Source of the DNA: Flavihumibacter solisilvae
Lineage (GTDB): Bacteria > Bacteroidota > Bacteroidia > Chitinophagales > Chitinophagaceae
Assembly: GCF_000814475.1 (NCBI RefSeq)
Contig: NZ_JSVC01000028.1
Coordinates: forward strand, 1-33,676
Direction: 5' to 3'
DNA: 33,676 nt
Shown here: positions 23,592-33,676 of the stretch, piece by piece
How the letters are laid out: each line of letters begins with the position of its first letter
How positions within the stretch are numbered: the stretch's first letter is position 1
Position numbers and translations under genes: made by a program
The notes under the pieces: model-generated
Database searches by the model: none
The model's input: only the letters and a program-made list of their open reading frames with translations
What the model was told of the DNA's origin: nothing

Positions 23592-25025
23592 ATGCGCTAT
23601 CGACTTATTATTTTTTCTGTTTGCTATTGCTTGTTTGTCTTCGTCACTCAAGCTCAGGAAACAACACGCCTCGATAGGCTAATTGCATTTCCAGACAAAT
23701 TGAATCGTTCCCTGCAGGAGCAGCAACAGAAAGTGCAGGTGGGATTGGATCGGCAAACTGAAAGATATTTCCAAAAGCTGTTGCGCCAGGAGAAGCGCAT
23801 AAAAAGAAAGCTTGGGAAAAGTGATAGTTCACTTGCAGCATCTATCAATCTTGGTAGCGACTCCCTATATCAATCTTATTTGCAACTCGCGCGTGATCCT
23901 GGGCAAACGATTATTAGTGGAAGTAACGTATACAGTGGTAGAATGGATTCAATGGCTACAGCTTTGAAATTTATGCAACAACAACAGTTATTGAAAGGGC
24001 TAAATGCTGATCAATACAAGCAACTGGTTGGTCAATATGGAAAACTAAATGGACAACTTACTCAGACCGAACAGCTTCGGCAGCTGGTCCAACAAAGAAA
24101 AGCGTTGCTAAAGGAGAAGTTGCAGGGATTGCCAGTTGGGAGAGCTTTCACACGCTACAAGAAGCAAGCGATTTATTATCAACAACAACTCAATGAGTAC
24201 AAAGCAGCTTTGGAAAACCCTGCGATAATGGAACGTAAGGCGCTTGAAGTTTTGAGTAAAGTGCCTGCGTTCCGCAAGTATTTTGACAGGTTTTCTCAAT
24301 TGGGGAGCATGTTTCGCCTTCCGGGTCAATTGGATGATCAGGATCCGGCTACATTGATTGCGGGCTTGCAGACCAGACAGAGTGTATTGGCGGATTTGAC
24401 AAACCGTTTAGGCGGAAGTGTGAATACGCAACAAGCTGTTGCGTCGGGCTTGCAACAGGGACAAAGTCAGTTGTCTTCCCTAAAGGAACAATTAAACAGG
24501 GTGTTGCAAAATGGCGAGTCCACCGATTTGCCAGGGTTTACTCCAAATCAGCAAAAGACAAAGAAGTTTATACAACGTATAGAAGTCGGGACAAACCATC
24601 AAAGTACCCGCGCTAATGGCTATTTCCCAACAACCTCTGATCTTGGTTTGAGCCTTGGATATAAGCTCAATAACAAATCCGTCATCGGGGTAGGGGCATC
24701 CTACAAAGTTGGATGGGGTGAGAGCATCAGAAAGGTTCGAATTACACATGAAGGAATGGGCATACGCACATTCATCGACATGAAACTTAAAGGAAGTTTC
24801 TGGGTAAGTGGCGGCGGCGAGTGGAATTATCGTACCCGGTTTGAAAGTCTGACAATACTAAAGACGTTTAACCAGTGGCAACAAAGTGCTTTGTTGGGTG
24901 TGCAAAAGCGTTACCGTGTTAGCAAAGCGCGAGGAACTGCTTCTCTTTTATATGATTTTTTGTGGCAACAGCAAATTCCACGTACACAACCCTTATTGTT
25001 CAGAATTGGCTATCAATTTAAATAG
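23592..25025 (+). CDS. Exported coiled-coil protein with C-terminal beta-barrel-like domain
   Basis: This 477-residue protein has a signal peptide (MRYRLIIFSVCYCLFVFV, cleavage near residue 21). Residues of about 25-310 are Gln-, Leu- and charge-rich and look like a long helical, coiled-coil segment in the periplasm. From about residue 325 the pattern changes to alternating hydrophobic strands (LGLSLGYKLNNKSVIGVGAS, GSFWVSGGGEWNY) and ends LLFRIGYQFK, like a small outer-membrane barrel. I do not recognise a named family. It ends 10 bases before the first Rhs gene, so it is probably an outer-membrane anchor, chaperone or exit partner for those proteins. Confidence 0.7.
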   Translation: MRYRLIIFSVCYCLFVFVTQAQETTRLDRLIAFPDKLNRSLQEQQQKVQVGLDRQTERYFQKLLRQEKRIKRKLGKSDSSLAASINLGSDSLYQSYLQLARDPGQTIISGSNVYSGRMDSMATALKFMQQQQLLKGLNADQYKQLVGQYGKLNGQLTQTEQLRQLVQQRKALLKEKLQGLPVGRAFTRYKKQAIYYQQQLNEYKAALENPAIMERKALEVLSKVPAFRKYFDRFSQLGSMFRLPGQLDDQDPATLIAGLQTRQSVLADLTNRLGGSVNTQQAVASGLQQGQSQLSSLKEQLNRVLQNGESTDLPGFTPNQQKTKKFIQRIEVGTNHQSTRANGYFPTTSDLGLSLGYKLNNKSVIGVGASYKVGWGESIRKVRITHEGMGIRTFIDMKLKGSFWVSGGGEWNYRTRFESLTILKTFNQWQQSALLGVQKRYRVSKARGTASLLYDFLWQQQIPRTQPLLFRIGYQFK

Positions 25026-25035
25026 TTACCTATCT

Positions 25036-28000
25036 ATGAAATTATTCATTCGATTAAATCTTGTATTGACCTGCTGCTTATTATTTTCTTTACAGCGAGG
25101 AATTGGTCAGACAAATCCTTTTAACGAAGTATCCATTGCTTCACCAAACGCTGCGTCCCTTGGCAAATTTGTCGATGTTCCAGTGAATAATCACACCGGG
25201 CTTCCACAGGTTAACATTCCCATTTACACAATCAAAGATGGGCCTATTGAGTTGCCGATTTCTTTGAGTTACCATGCGGGTGGCCTGAAAGTTGCCGAGC
25301 CTTCGAGCTGGGTTGGTGCAGGCTGGGCATTGAATGCAGGTGGTATGATTACCCGAACAGTGCAAGGTATACCGGATGAGAGACTGACAGGGTCTGCTGT
25401 TTCCGTAAATAATGGAATGGCAGCACATTTTACTGACTATGGGTATCACACCTATATTAACCTGGATGGGAACGAAGCAAATAAACCTACGGTAAAAGAC
25501 TTTGCAGACGGAAAGGCTGATGGCGAGCCGGATATGTTCACGTTTAGTTTTGGGAAGTATTCCGGTAAGTTCATTTTTGGGGAAGATCGTACTCCAATAT
25601 TATTGCCCGAACAAGATATCAAAATCGAGTATACCTATAATGGCCCGGCAATTGGCATAAGTATAGAATCATTCAAACTTACTACGCCAGATGGAACGCA
25701 ATATTTCTTTGGGACAACTCCAATTGTAGGTGATGTTGATGCAATTGAAAAAACGCGCATCAGCACTGCGCAGGCTGGTCTCACGCAAATCGGGGCTGTC
25801 TCTTCATGGTATCTATATAAAATACAGTCCGCAGATGGCCAGTTTAGTGTCACACTTAATTATGCCCAGGAATACTATGCTTACCATACTGTGTCTATGA
25901 ATCCATTGCGCAATGACGAAGTGGGGCAACAGGGTAAGCTATTCTACCGGATAGCTAAGAACTTTGTAAATGGACTTCGATTGTCCTCTATGGTCTGGTC
26001 AAATGGTACAGTGAACTTTATTGGAGGCGCCCTCAGGCAGGATTTGGCAGGCACCACCTTGACTGATCCAACTGACGAAATAAATACCTCAGCTCGGACT
26101 CTTGACGTCATCGAAGTCCGGTCTAATAATAACCAACTATGTAAAAAAATTAGGCTGAAACAAAGCTATTTTGTTGATAATTCAACCAGCCTTTCGAGTA
26201 AACTGACCTTCCTGTCCATTAATACGGATAAATATCGTTTAAAACTTGATAGCCTGCTAGAGTATTCATGTGACAGCACCCTGCAGATACCTGCACACAA
26301 ATTTGAGTACTACACTGAAAAAGTACCTCGTCGGTTGTCATTTGCACAAGATCACTGGGGTTTTTATAACGGGCAGGACGCTAATCAGGACCTGATCAGC
26401 ACTTATACGCTTGATAATTTCAGTTCTGTTTCAATGGGAAATCGCGAACCTGCATGGCCAGCCATGCGGGGAGGAACGTTAAAAAAGATTACTTATCCAA
26501 CAGGTGGGACACACGAATTGGTGATGGAGCCACATGATACCTGGGTAAGTTATCAGAAGTATAACGAATCTCAAATTCAGTCGGCAACCTTAGGGTTTGG
26601 CAATTCCGCTACTACTTATACAAGCCCAATATTTTCAATTGGCTCAAACTATTATAAACTGACTGCAAGCTTGTCTTCTTCTGAGTCTACTCCAGGACAG
26701 GTAATCGCCAGTGCAAAGATTTTGCAAGGTACCACTACTATTAAAACCATTACCGTTGATTATAACAACCGATCCGGTTCTGCATTTTTTACAGTACCGC
26801 CGGGCCAATATACTTTTCAAGTTACATTATTGAATCGTAGATCCACTGAAGGATTTACAGGTACATTAAAAGAGCTCGTGCCTTATCAATATGAAGCAGA
26901 TGTAACAGTTGGAGGCCTAAGGATTGACACGTTAAAAGTGTCTGATCAACCTGGAAAGGAGATCAAAACAATATTTACCTACAAAACAAGTGGTGAAATT
27001 AATAAGTCGTCTGGAGTTTTATATGCCCGGCCAACTTATGTGCAGGTTATTCAGAATGATGAAGCAATGTTTACCCCCGTTATTGGAGGTGGTGGGCAGG
27101 TAGTTGGTTATGAACCAAATCCATGTAGTCCGAACGGATGCAGAACCTGTGATATAGGTGCAACACGAGGTTATTACATTTCACCGGCACCAATAAGGCC
27201 AATGGAATATTCCCAGGGACAGCATATCGGATATAACGAAGTTAAGGTTGAGAAAACGGGAAATGGCTATAGCATATTCAAATATTTCAGTTCGGATATA
27301 TGGGACCTGAACCATGATGATATTGCCTACAAGAATGCTAATATATCCAGTTCATGTCTCATCGCAACCCCAGATTACCCTGAAGCTCCGCCTACAATAG
27401 ATTGGAAACGTGGAGATATTAAATATGAAGGTCATTTTGATAATAGTGGGAACTCGGTTATGGAAATGGACTATTTACAGGATTATCTGGACGATGAGTT
27501 GTTAACGCCTGCCATCATTCCATACTATTGGATGGAGAATGGGGTAGGAGGAAGCCTCACAAACATGATTATAACCACTAAATACACAATTAAGACAGCA
27601 AAAAAAATTAAAACTACCACCACTACGCGAACCATCATGCCGGGAGGGATGGTTCAAACAACCACAAATATTACTCATATAAGTAGTAAATGGCATAATC
27701 AGCCAACCCAGCAGATCCAGATTTCATCAACCGGGGACACTCTGAAAACTTTGCTTAAATATAGTGCCGACTTGATGCCATTGAGTTGCGATACTTTAAC
27801 CAGTTGTGTGCAGCTATATAACTCAGAAGTTGGATACGTGGAGGGAACCTTCAATAGTACGTTTCCCACTTGCCAGACGGATCAATGCCGCTATGAGAAA
27901 CGGAAGGATCGTGCAATGGGTCTGTTGACTGTACGCCGGACTTATATCGAGCGGCGGAAGAATAAATTCACATTAGTTGGTAATACTTTTCAGACCAATC

Positions 28001-28926
28001 TTTCCAATGCTATCGGTGCAGCTACAACAGAGTTGAAGCCTATTTACGAATTAAATCGATTAGGCCAAATTAACATGATAGAACAGTTGGATTTTTCTGG
28101 TGGTAAACTTACAACAGGCACCTACATTCAACACGCTTATACCACCCAAAGTCCTGTATATGTTTTTCCCAACAAATCCTGGCAGATCAACTTACGCACC
28201 TCCAGTTCTAGTTTTTCTCAGGTTTCAGTGAGTGGCAACAATTTAATGAAGGACTCACGATATGCTGAAGAGGATAATATGCTTATGGAGCAGGGAGCGA
28301 TGCTTGAGTTGACGGAAAAATCAGGTATAAGTCAATCTTATATTTGGGATCAAACGCGCAACTACCCGACAGCGGTCATCGGTAACGGGAAAATGAATGA
28401 AGTTGCATATACATCATTTGAAGATAATGCGGTCGGAAATTGGTCTTATAATGCTGGATTGGTAACAACTTTTACACCACATACCGGCAAAAAGGTATAT
28501 AACATGAGTGCCAGTAGTCCAATAGGTAGATCTGGCCTTCAATCAACGCAGACTTATTTTGTCAGTTACTGGAGCCGTAATACGTCAGCGTCGTATACGA
28601 TCTCCGGTACGGTGAGTGGATATCCAATTGGTGGAGCAACAATCAATGGCTGGAAATATTACGAACATAAGGTCACAGGTGTTACCTCAGTTTCGATTAC
28701 GGGTACCGGGTATATTGACGAAGTGCGATTGTATCCAACTCAAGCAGTTATGAAGACATTCACGTATGAGCCAGCCGTTGGTATGACCAGTCAGACTGAC
28801 GAAACCAGTATCAGCAGTTTCTTTCAATATGACTCACTTGGTCGACTGCTATTTATTAGGGACAAAGACCAGCGAATTTTGAAGAAATACTGGTATCAAT
28901 ATAATGGTCAAGTTCAAGCCCAATAA
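25036..28926 (+). CDS. First secreted Rhs/YD-repeat protein
   Basis: The frame is open from 24886, inside the preceding gene, but ATG 25036 is preferred because it gives a signal peptide ([19 protein letters not shown], cleavage near GIGQ) and 1296 residues. The protein has the layout of the first half of an Rhs or Tc-type shell: an early domain with [18 protein letters not shown] and [20 protein letters not shown], the phylum-typical [12 protein letters not shown], and a C-terminal YD repeat [18 protein letters not shown] cysteine cluster (Cys697, 702, 705) could bind metal or form disulfides. It has no Rhs core and no toxin, and is followed after 23 bases by the second Rhs gene. Confidence 0.8.
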   Translation: MKLFIRLNLVLTCCLLFSLQRGIGQTNPFNEVSIASPNAASLGKFVDVPVNNHTGLPQVNIPIYTIKDGPIELPISLSYHAGGLKVAEPSSWVGAGWALNAGGMITRTVQGIPDERLTGSAVSVNNGMAAHFTDYGYHTYINLDGNEANKPTVKDFADGKADGEPDMFTFSFGKYSGKFIFGEDRTPILLPEQDIKIEYTYNGPAIGISIESFKLTTPDGTQYFFGTTPIVGDVDAIEKTRISTAQAGLTQIGAVSSWYLYKIQSADGQFSVTLNYAQEYYAYHTVSMNPLRNDEVGQQGKLFYRIAKNFVNGLRLSSMVWSNGTVNFIGGALRQDLAGTTLTDPTDEINTSARTLDVIEVRSNNNQLCKKIRLKQSYFVDNSTSLSSKLTFLSINTDKYRLKLDSLLEYSCDSTLQIPAHKFEYYTEKVPRRLSFAQDHWGFYNGQDANQDLISTYTLDNFSSVSMGNREPAWPAMRGGTLKKITYPTGGTHELVMEPHDTWVSYQKYNESQIQSATLGFGNSATTYTSPIFSIGSNYYKLTASLSSSESTPGQVIASAKILQGTTTIKTITVDYNNRSGSAFFTVPPGQYTFQVTLLNRRSTEGFTGTLKELVPYQYEADVTVGGLRIDTLKVSDQPGKEIKTIFTYKTSGEINKSSGVLYARPTYVQVIQNDEAMFTPVIGGGGQVVGYEPNPCSPNGCRTCDIGATRGYYISPAPIRPMEYSQGQHIGYNEVKVEKTGNGYSIFKYFSSDIWDLNHDDIAYKNANISSSCLIATPDYPEAPPTIDWKRGDIKYEGHFDNSGNSVMEMDYLQDYLDDELLTPAIIPYYWMENGVGGSLTNMIITTKYTIKTAKKIKTTTTTRTIMPGGMVQTTTNITHISSKWHNQPTQQIQISSTGDTLKTLLKYSADLMPLSCDTLTSCVQLYNSEVGYVEGTFNSTFPTCQTDQCRYEKRKDRAMGLLTVRRTYIERRKNKFTLVGNTFQTNLSNAIGAATTELKPIYELNRLGQINMIEQLDFSGGKLTTGTYIQHAYTTQSPVYVFPNKSWQINLRTSSSSFSQVSVSGNNLMKDSRYAEEDNMLMEQGAMLELTEKSGISQSYIWDQTRNYPTAVIGNGKMNEVAYTSFEDNAVGNWSYNAGLVTTFTPHTGKKVYNMSASSPIGRSGLQSTQTYFVSYWSRNTSASYTISGTVSGYPIGGATINGWKYYEHKVTGVTSVSITGTGYIDEVRLYPTQAVMKTFTYEPAVGMTSQTDETSISSFFQYDSLGRLLFIRDKDQRILKKYWYQYNGQVQAQ

Positions 28927-28949
28927 CCTTAACCTGCGAAATTACCTAT

Positions 28950-31900
28950 ATGTCAAGCAAGAATATCTGTTGGATTATAGCGCTTGTATGCAGTCTAGTG
29001 TGGTCCGTAAATAATGTCTATGGACAGTACAAGCCTGCGCCTTATTCAGCTTCTATCCCCTTAAACTACGTACGTACATGGGAGGCTTTATCACCTCAAA
29101 CTGATTCAAATGCGATAAACAGTCGACCGGTTAAAGAAGTGAAACAAACCACACAGTACCTGGATGGAATCGGACGGCCTTTACAGACTGTTGTTCGGGA
29201 AGGTTCCTTTATAACGGGGGCATCTTCCAAGTTTGATTTTGTGCAGCCACAGGTGTATGACTCATTCGGACGTGAAGGAAATCAGTTCCTGCCATTTGCT
29301 GCTACTTCGCTGAACGGCAATTTTAAACTGGATCCGTTTGATCAACAGGCGACGTTCTACAATACCTCAAATGCCAATGGTCCCTTGAAAGGTCAGTCAG
29401 AAGATTTTTTTTATAGCAAGTCAGTTTTTGAAGAATCTCCCTTGAACAGAACAACACTTGCTATGCCAGCAGGAGATAGTTGGGTGGGAGCGGGCAAAGG
29501 TGTTGAGACAAAGCACTGGTTTAATACGACGACAGATAGTGTGCGGATCTGGAACGTGACCAATGATGCAACCCAAGGAAATTTTGGCAGCTACACAACT
29601 TCCGGGATATATGCACCTGGTGAGCTTACCAAGAGTGTGACAGTCGACGAACATGGTAAGCAGTTGGTAATCTTTAAGGATAAAGAGAATTTAGTCATTT
29701 TGCGTAAAGTGCAATTAACGGGCACGACTGATAATGGATCTGGTAAGGGACATGCTGGTTGGATGTGTGCGTATTATATTTATGATGATCAAAATCAGTT
29801 GCGAGCTGTTGTACAACCGGTTGGTGTAGATTGGTTGAAGTCGAATAGTTGGAACCTCGGTAATACAAACATACTTTCAGAGCAAACATTCCGATATGAG
29901 TACGATTCCCGCAAACGGCTCATCGTAAAACAGGTGCCGGGCTCCCAATCGGTTTTTATGATTTATGACAAATGGGATCGTATAATATTGTCGCAGGACG
30001 GAAGACTTAGGGGTGTGAACCAATGGATATATACAAAATACGATAATCAGAATCGTCCAATTGTAACAGGCTCTTATACAAATACGACGACTACAGGGCA
30101 GGCAAATATGCAAGCTTTAGTAGACGGTTCAGGGCTGGGCCGTCATGAGAATTTTACTGCCGGGGCTACTCAACCGCAGTATACGATGAACCTGACATTT
30201 CCTGTCGTCACATCCGGCTCGGCATATACTGCCAATTATTATGATACTTACGATTGGACGGCCAACTTGAATCCTAATTTCAAGACAAGGACAACCGCCT
30301 TTGATGCTGAGCTGGTAGCCCAAAATCTCGCTAGTTACCCTGAGCCTTTGACACAGTCGTTTCAAACGCAGGGTAGGCAGACGGGCGTTTGGAACAACAT
30401 CTGGACTTATACAGCAATGATATATGATGATAAGGGGCGTATTGTTCAAACCCGAACCCGGAACATTACAGGTGGTGTCGATACGTTGACAACACTATAT
30501 TGCTTTAATGGTCGTGTCGCCGTATCCGTATTAGCCCACCGCAATAACCGCAATGCGCAAAGCCATCGACTTTGGACAAGGGCGACTTATGACGATCTTT
30601 GGCGGCCAACTAAGACGGAAAAGAGGCTGGCCAGTACATTAGTTAACGCATTTGCAGTGTCAGCCTGGAAGACAACCGTGGAAAATAATTATGATGCCTT
30701 AGGGCAACTAACAAAAAAGCAGTTTGGGGCCAAATCCACGGGTGGCAGCTTGGCCATATCGGATTATGAATACAATATCCGTGGCTGGCTTTTATCAGTT
30801 AACAAAAATTACATTACAAAGGCTACAACGGATACCTTGGACCGGTATTTCGCAATGGAATTGGGTTACGATAAAGCCGGTAGTCAAAGTTTTGGTCCGG
30901 CGCAATTGAATGGAAATATGGCCGGAACTACGTGGAAATCCAAAGGAGACCAGGTGGTTCGCAAATACAATTATACTTACGACGCGGCAAACAGGTTGCT
31001 GAAAGCCGATTTCTCGGATCCGCTGTCCATGAATTTTGGGGTTATGCTGGGTAGCGGGTCCGATCCGGATCAAGCTTATGATTACAATGGTAATATTAAG
31101 CGGATGCAACATAAGGGCTGGACAGTAAAAAATGCTGGCAGGGTAATTGACGATTTGACCTATGACTATGGTACGAGCTTCAGCAACAAATTACAAAGCG
31201 TAACCGATTCAACGACGGAGAATTTTAAACTGGGTGACTTTTATGATAAAAACAAGTCAGGGAATGACTATGTCTACGACCAAAATGGTAATCTCTTGGA
31301 GGATAAGAATAAGAAAATCGGTCAGATTACCTATAATTTTCTCAACCTTCCAGAGGTCATTACAGTAAAAAATGACAACGAAACAGTTAAAGGTACAATT
31401 GAATTTTCCTATGAAGTGTCGGGATATAAATATGAAAAAATTGTTACTGAAAAGAACGATACGATTGTGTATAATGGAATAACCTATTACTCTGACGTAG
31501 TTACCACTACTACATATCTACCAGGTATAATTTATGAGAGTAAAGACTACCTAAACAGTAGCTTGAACCCGCTTGACTATACCGATCGTTTACAGTTTAT
31601 CACACATGAAGAGGGGCGGATAAGATTAGAGAGAGCCACGACTTCGAACTGTCCTGCGCAAAATGACCGGTTCCTTTTTGATTACTTCATTAAGGACCAC
31701 CTGGGTAATACCCGCAGTGTCTTAACTGAACAAAAAGAAGACAATTGTTATATCCCAATAACTCTAGAGCCACAACGCCGCGCAAACGAAGATCAGATAG
31801 CAAAGATCCGGACGGCTCAAATTATTTCCCAGTCTGTCGTGAACGGAGCAGATACTGTGCGGTTTGAGCATAATTTGTACAAGGTTCATGGTGGAGAAGA

Positions 31901-33422
31901 CAGTTCCCGGACAGGGCTGGCTATGATCCTGAAAGTAATGGCAGGGGATGAGATAAAAATGCATGTTCAGTCTATCTACACCTTGCCGGGTGGTACTACT
32001 TCTGGTATTAATACAACTGTTCTGACGTTGACCGAGTTGCTGTCCTCTTTTGTCGTTAGTCCTGTGATGGGAGGGAAGGGGCTAACTCAACCTGCCATGG
32101 AAGGATTTAATCCGATGGGTTTTTTCCAGGCAATGAATAACAATCGGACCCAGGGTTCAGATCGTCCAAAGGCCTACCTAAATTACCTATTTTTTGATGA
32201 CCAGTTCAAATTTACCGGACAGGCAAATGCCGCTTCTGTAAATGGATCTGGAGGTTCGACCAATGCTATTTACACCCACATCAACCAGTTCGTTACTTCT
32301 CCCGTCAAAGCAAACAGAAATGGTTATATCTATATATTTGTGAGTAACGAAAGTAATATTCCTGTGTATTTTGATAACCTGAATGTGACACATACACCGG
32401 GAGCAATTTTAGAAGAGACGCATTATTATCCGTTCGGATTGGAGATGGGTGCGATAAGTTCCAAGGCAGCGGGGAAACTGGACAACAAATACGAATACAA
32501 TGGCAAGGAAAAACAGGAGAAAGAGTTTAGTGATGGAGGTGGGCTCGAATGGTATGACTATGGGGCAAGAAATTACGATCATCAAATTGGTCGTTGGGGA
32601 GTAATTGATCCGCTGTGTGATAAAATGCGACGCTGGTCGCCTTACAACTATGCATATAACAATCCAGAACGATTTATAGACCCTGATGGAATGAGTCCTC
32701 AGGAGCAACAGAATAATGCAAATGTGAACGATGAGGAGAGAATGGTTAATTATGTAGATGTCGTTGATAAGTCAGGGAAAAAGATTCGTATTTGGGATTA
32801 TGTAGATGATGATAGTGGATCAGGAAGTTCGAACAATAATAATCAGGATCAGAATGGTGGTCAAGGAAACGAGAAAAATGGAGAAAAAGATAAGAAGGGA
32901 AATAGTCAGGCGGAGAAAAAGGTGATAATTTTAATTGTTGACGGGAAGGCTGTTAATAATAAAGATGTAGGGCACACCGCTTTACAAGTGGGCGATAATG
33001 TTCTTGGGTATTATCCAACAGGCGACTTAATGGGAGATGATAGGGGAGATATGCGTGTAGAATCTCGGAGTAGTTTTGACAAACGATATGCCCCTCATGG
33101 GGTCACTTTTATCACATTGAAAGTGTCTGAGAAACAGTATTCTACTATTGTAAATAATTTAATGAACTACATTATGGATCCTGGGCAGTATAATTTATTA
33201 GGTCTTCAATGTACCACAGTTACATGCGCTACATTATTGAATTCAGGCGTAAATCTTCAACAATCAAAATATTTGCCAAGTTCTGGGCCTATCGCAGGGC
33301 AGACAATTGTTTCAACTATTGGTACTTGGCCAACGTTGTCGCCAACTGAATTTAAGAATATTTTAAAACAGCAGGTCAACAGTGGTATCGTAGAAAGTGT
33401 AACATATTATAAATCAAAATAG
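28950..33422 (+). CDS. Second secreted Rhs protein with C-terminal toxin-like domain
   Basis: This 1490-residue protein has a signal peptide (cleavage near VYGQ, residue 26) and an N-terminal domain of the DUF6443 type ([22 protein letters not shown]). YD repeats are scattered along it (YEYDSRKRL near 315, [11 protein letters not shown] near 580, [13 protein letters not shown] near 673). The Rhs-associated core runs from HYYPFGLEM (1158) to DPDGM (1244-1248). Beyond it a low-complexity Gly/Asn/Lys linker leads to a variable domain with His1342 and Cys1421. The core shell is expected to hold the toxin. It lies 7 bases before the candidate immunity gene. Confidence 0.88.
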   Translation: MSSKNICWIIALVCSLVWSVNNVYGQYKPAPYSASIPLNYVRTWEALSPQTDSNAINSRPVKEVKQTTQYLDGIGRPLQTVVREGSFITGASSKFDFVQPQVYDSFGREGNQFLPFAATSLNGNFKLDPFDQQATFYNTSNANGPLKGQSEDFFYSKSVFEESPLNRTTLAMPAGDSWVGAGKGVETKHWFNTTTDSVRIWNVTNDATQGNFGSYTTSGIYAPGELTKSVTVDEHGKQLVIFKDKENLVILRKVQLTGTTDNGSGKGHAGWMCAYYIYDDQNQLRAVVQPVGVDWLKSNSWNLGNTNILSEQTFRYEYDSRKRLIVKQVPGSQSVFMIYDKWDRIILSQDGRLRGVNQWIYTKYDNQNRPIVTGSYTNTTTTGQANMQALVDGSGLGRHENFTAGATQPQYTMNLTFPVVTSGSAYTANYYDTYDWTANLNPNFKTRTTAFDAELVAQNLASYPEPLTQSFQTQGRQTGVWNNIWTYTAMIYDDKGRIVQTRTRNITGGVDTLTTLYCFNGRVAVSVLAHRNNRNAQSHRLWTRATYDDLWRPTKTEKRLASTLVNAFAVSAWKTTVENNYDALGQLTKKQFGAKSTGGSLAISDYEYNIRGWLLSVNKNYITKATTDTLDRYFAMELGYDKAGSQSFGPAQLNGNMAGTTWKSKGDQVVRKYNYTYDAANRLLKADFSDPLSMNFGVMLGSGSDPDQAYDYNGNIKRMQHKGWTVKNAGRVIDDLTYDYGTSFSNKLQSVTDSTTENFKLGDFYDKNKSGNDYVYDQNGNLLEDKNKKIGQITYNFLNLPEVITVKNDNETVKGTIEFSYEVSGYKYEKIVTEKNDTIVYNGITYYSDVVTTTTYLPGIIYESKDYLNSSLNPLDYTDRLQFITHEEGRIRLERATTSNCPAQNDRFLFDYFIKDHLGNTRSVLTEQKEDNCYIPITLEPQRRANEDQIAKIRTAQIISQSVVNGADTVRFEHNLYKVHGGEDSSRTGLAMILKVMAGDEIKMHVQSIYTLPGGTTSGINTTVLTLTELLSSFVVSPVMGGKGLTQPAMEGFNPMGFFQAMNNNRTQGSDRPKAYLNYLFFDDQFKFTGQANAASVNGSGGSTNAIYTHINQFVTSPVKANRNGYIYIFVSNESNIPVYFDNLNVTHTPGAILEETHYYPFGLEMGAISSKAAGKLDNKYEYNGKEKQEKEFSDGGGLEWYDYGARNYDHQIGRWGVIDPLCDKMRRWSPYNYAYNNPERFIDPDGMSPQEQQNNANVNDEERMVNYVDVVDKSGKKIRIWDYVDDDSGSGSSNNNNQDQNGGQGNEKNGEKDKKGNSQAEKKVIILIVDGKAVNNKDVGHTALQVGDNVLGYYPTGDLMGDDRGDMRVESRSSFDKRYAPHGVTFITLKVSEKQYSTIVNNLMNYIMDPGQYNLLGLQCTTVTCATLLNSGVNLQQSKYLPSSGPIAGQTIVSTIGTWPTLSPTEFKNILKQQVNSGIVESVTYYKSK
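32694..33419 (+). other. Variable C-terminal domain: permuted papain-like (NlpC/P60- or LRAT-like) candidate
   Basis: This segment is part of the Rhs protein (residues 1249-1490). After a linker rich in Gly, Asn, Asp and Lys (about 1275-1325), the domain shows [16 protein letters not shown] with His1342, then [20 protein letters not shown] with Cys1421. A conserved His motif before a Cys motif in a beta-then-helix setting is the order in circularly permuted papain-like enzymes, which act as amidases, acyltransferases or cysteine peptidases. The enzymatic target is unknown. Base composition turns more AT-rich here than in the core, as is usual for exchanged toxin tips. Confidence 0.6.
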
Positions 33423-33429
33423 AATTTGT

Positions 33430-33676
33430 ATGATTAAGTGGTTACTGGGCATGTCAATTTTGCTTGTATTGATAATTAGTTGTAGTCGAGAGAAAAGAAT
33501 TAAAAGGTTGTTGAATAGTAAGGAAGTTGATGAAATTATTCTTGGATGTGAAAAAGCCGGAAAGACAAAAGATGCCAAATACACAGATATTCTCTTGACT
33601 AATGCAGACGACCCACGAATTTCGACAAGTTTAGATCATAAAGGAGTTACTGTGTATCAAGCAAAAATGAATGCCC
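33430..33676 (+). CDS. Candidate immunity lipoprotein, cut by the window edge
   Basis: Eighty-two codons are visible, starting 7 bases after the Rhs stop. The N-terminus MIKWLLGMSILLVLIISC is a lipoprotein signal with Cys18 as lipid site. The following part is helical and charged (KRIKRLLNSKEVDEIILGCE) and may begin a repeat-helix fold with NADDPRI turns, but too little is present to name a family. Its position directly after a toxin-like tip is typical of immunity genes; a lipid anchor would place protection in the periplasm. Confidence 0.65.
   Translation, partial: MIKWLLGMSILLVLIISCSREKRIKRLLNSKEVDEIILGCEKAGKTKDAKYTDILLTNADDPRISTSLDHKGVTVYQAKMNA

Noticed and set aside
24886-25035. Earlier ATG for the first Rhs gene inside the preceding gene
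   Set aside because: ATG 25036 gives a proper signal peptide and a 10-base gap to the previous gene; the earlier start would bury the signal.
1-33676. CRISPR arrays, tRNA or rRNA genes, complete insertion sequences
   Set aside because: No regularly spaced repeats, cloverleaf tRNA, rRNA or transposase was seen on either strand by eye.

Overview
The window looks like a chromosome segment of a Bacteroidota bacterium, most likely of the Chitinophagaceae type. The grounds are: promoter-like sites of the TTTG/TAnnTTTG form and no clear Shine-Dalgarno sequences; an arginine operon with the Bacteroidota-type (N-acyl)ornithine carbamoyltransferase; a tmRNA whose tag ends in YAMAA; and Rhs proteins that start with the N-terminal domain typical of this phylum. 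Genus and species cannot be read from the sequence.

Positions 1-20900 look like ordinary chromosome with dense housekeeping genes. Reading left to right: rplU-rpmA (minus strand); a GH3-family acyl-adenylating enzyme; a long leader with a small arginine-ending ORF; then an eight-gene arginine operon (GNAT acyltransferase, argG, argC, argD, argF', argB, argE, argH) running straight into dxr; a small lipoprotein gene on the other strand; rseP; an aldo/keto reductase; a remnant of a NYN-domain gene; and, on the minus strand, an FtsX/MacB-like permease, a beta-carbonic anhydrase and a membrane-anchored MutS-like ATPase. The arg genes cover every step from N-acylglutamate to arginine. The GNAT gene is the natural candidate for the missing first step.

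The tmRNA gene (20526-20895) marks the boundary. Beyond it the DNA is visibly more AT-rich and accessory. A tyrosine integrase starts about 260 bases downstream of ssrA but has lost its catalytic half. It is joined tail-to-tail to the 5' half of atpG. A C-terminal fragment of korB with an in-frame stop and several inverted repeats follow. This is a scarred integration site.

From 23592 to the right edge lies a tightly packed Rhs-type polymorphic toxin operon. It encodes an exported coiled-coil plus beta-barrel protein, a first secreted Rhs-like protein of about 1300 residues, a second secreted Rhs protein of 1490 residues, and a lipoprotein cut by the window edge that is the candidate immunity protein. 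The second Rhs protein carries the Rhs core and a C-terminal domain with a His-then-Cys layout, as in circularly permuted papain-like (NlpC/P60, LRAT-like) enzymes. The split into two separately secreted Rhs proteins with an outer-membrane-like partner, and no type VI secretion genes in view, is the most interesting system in the window.
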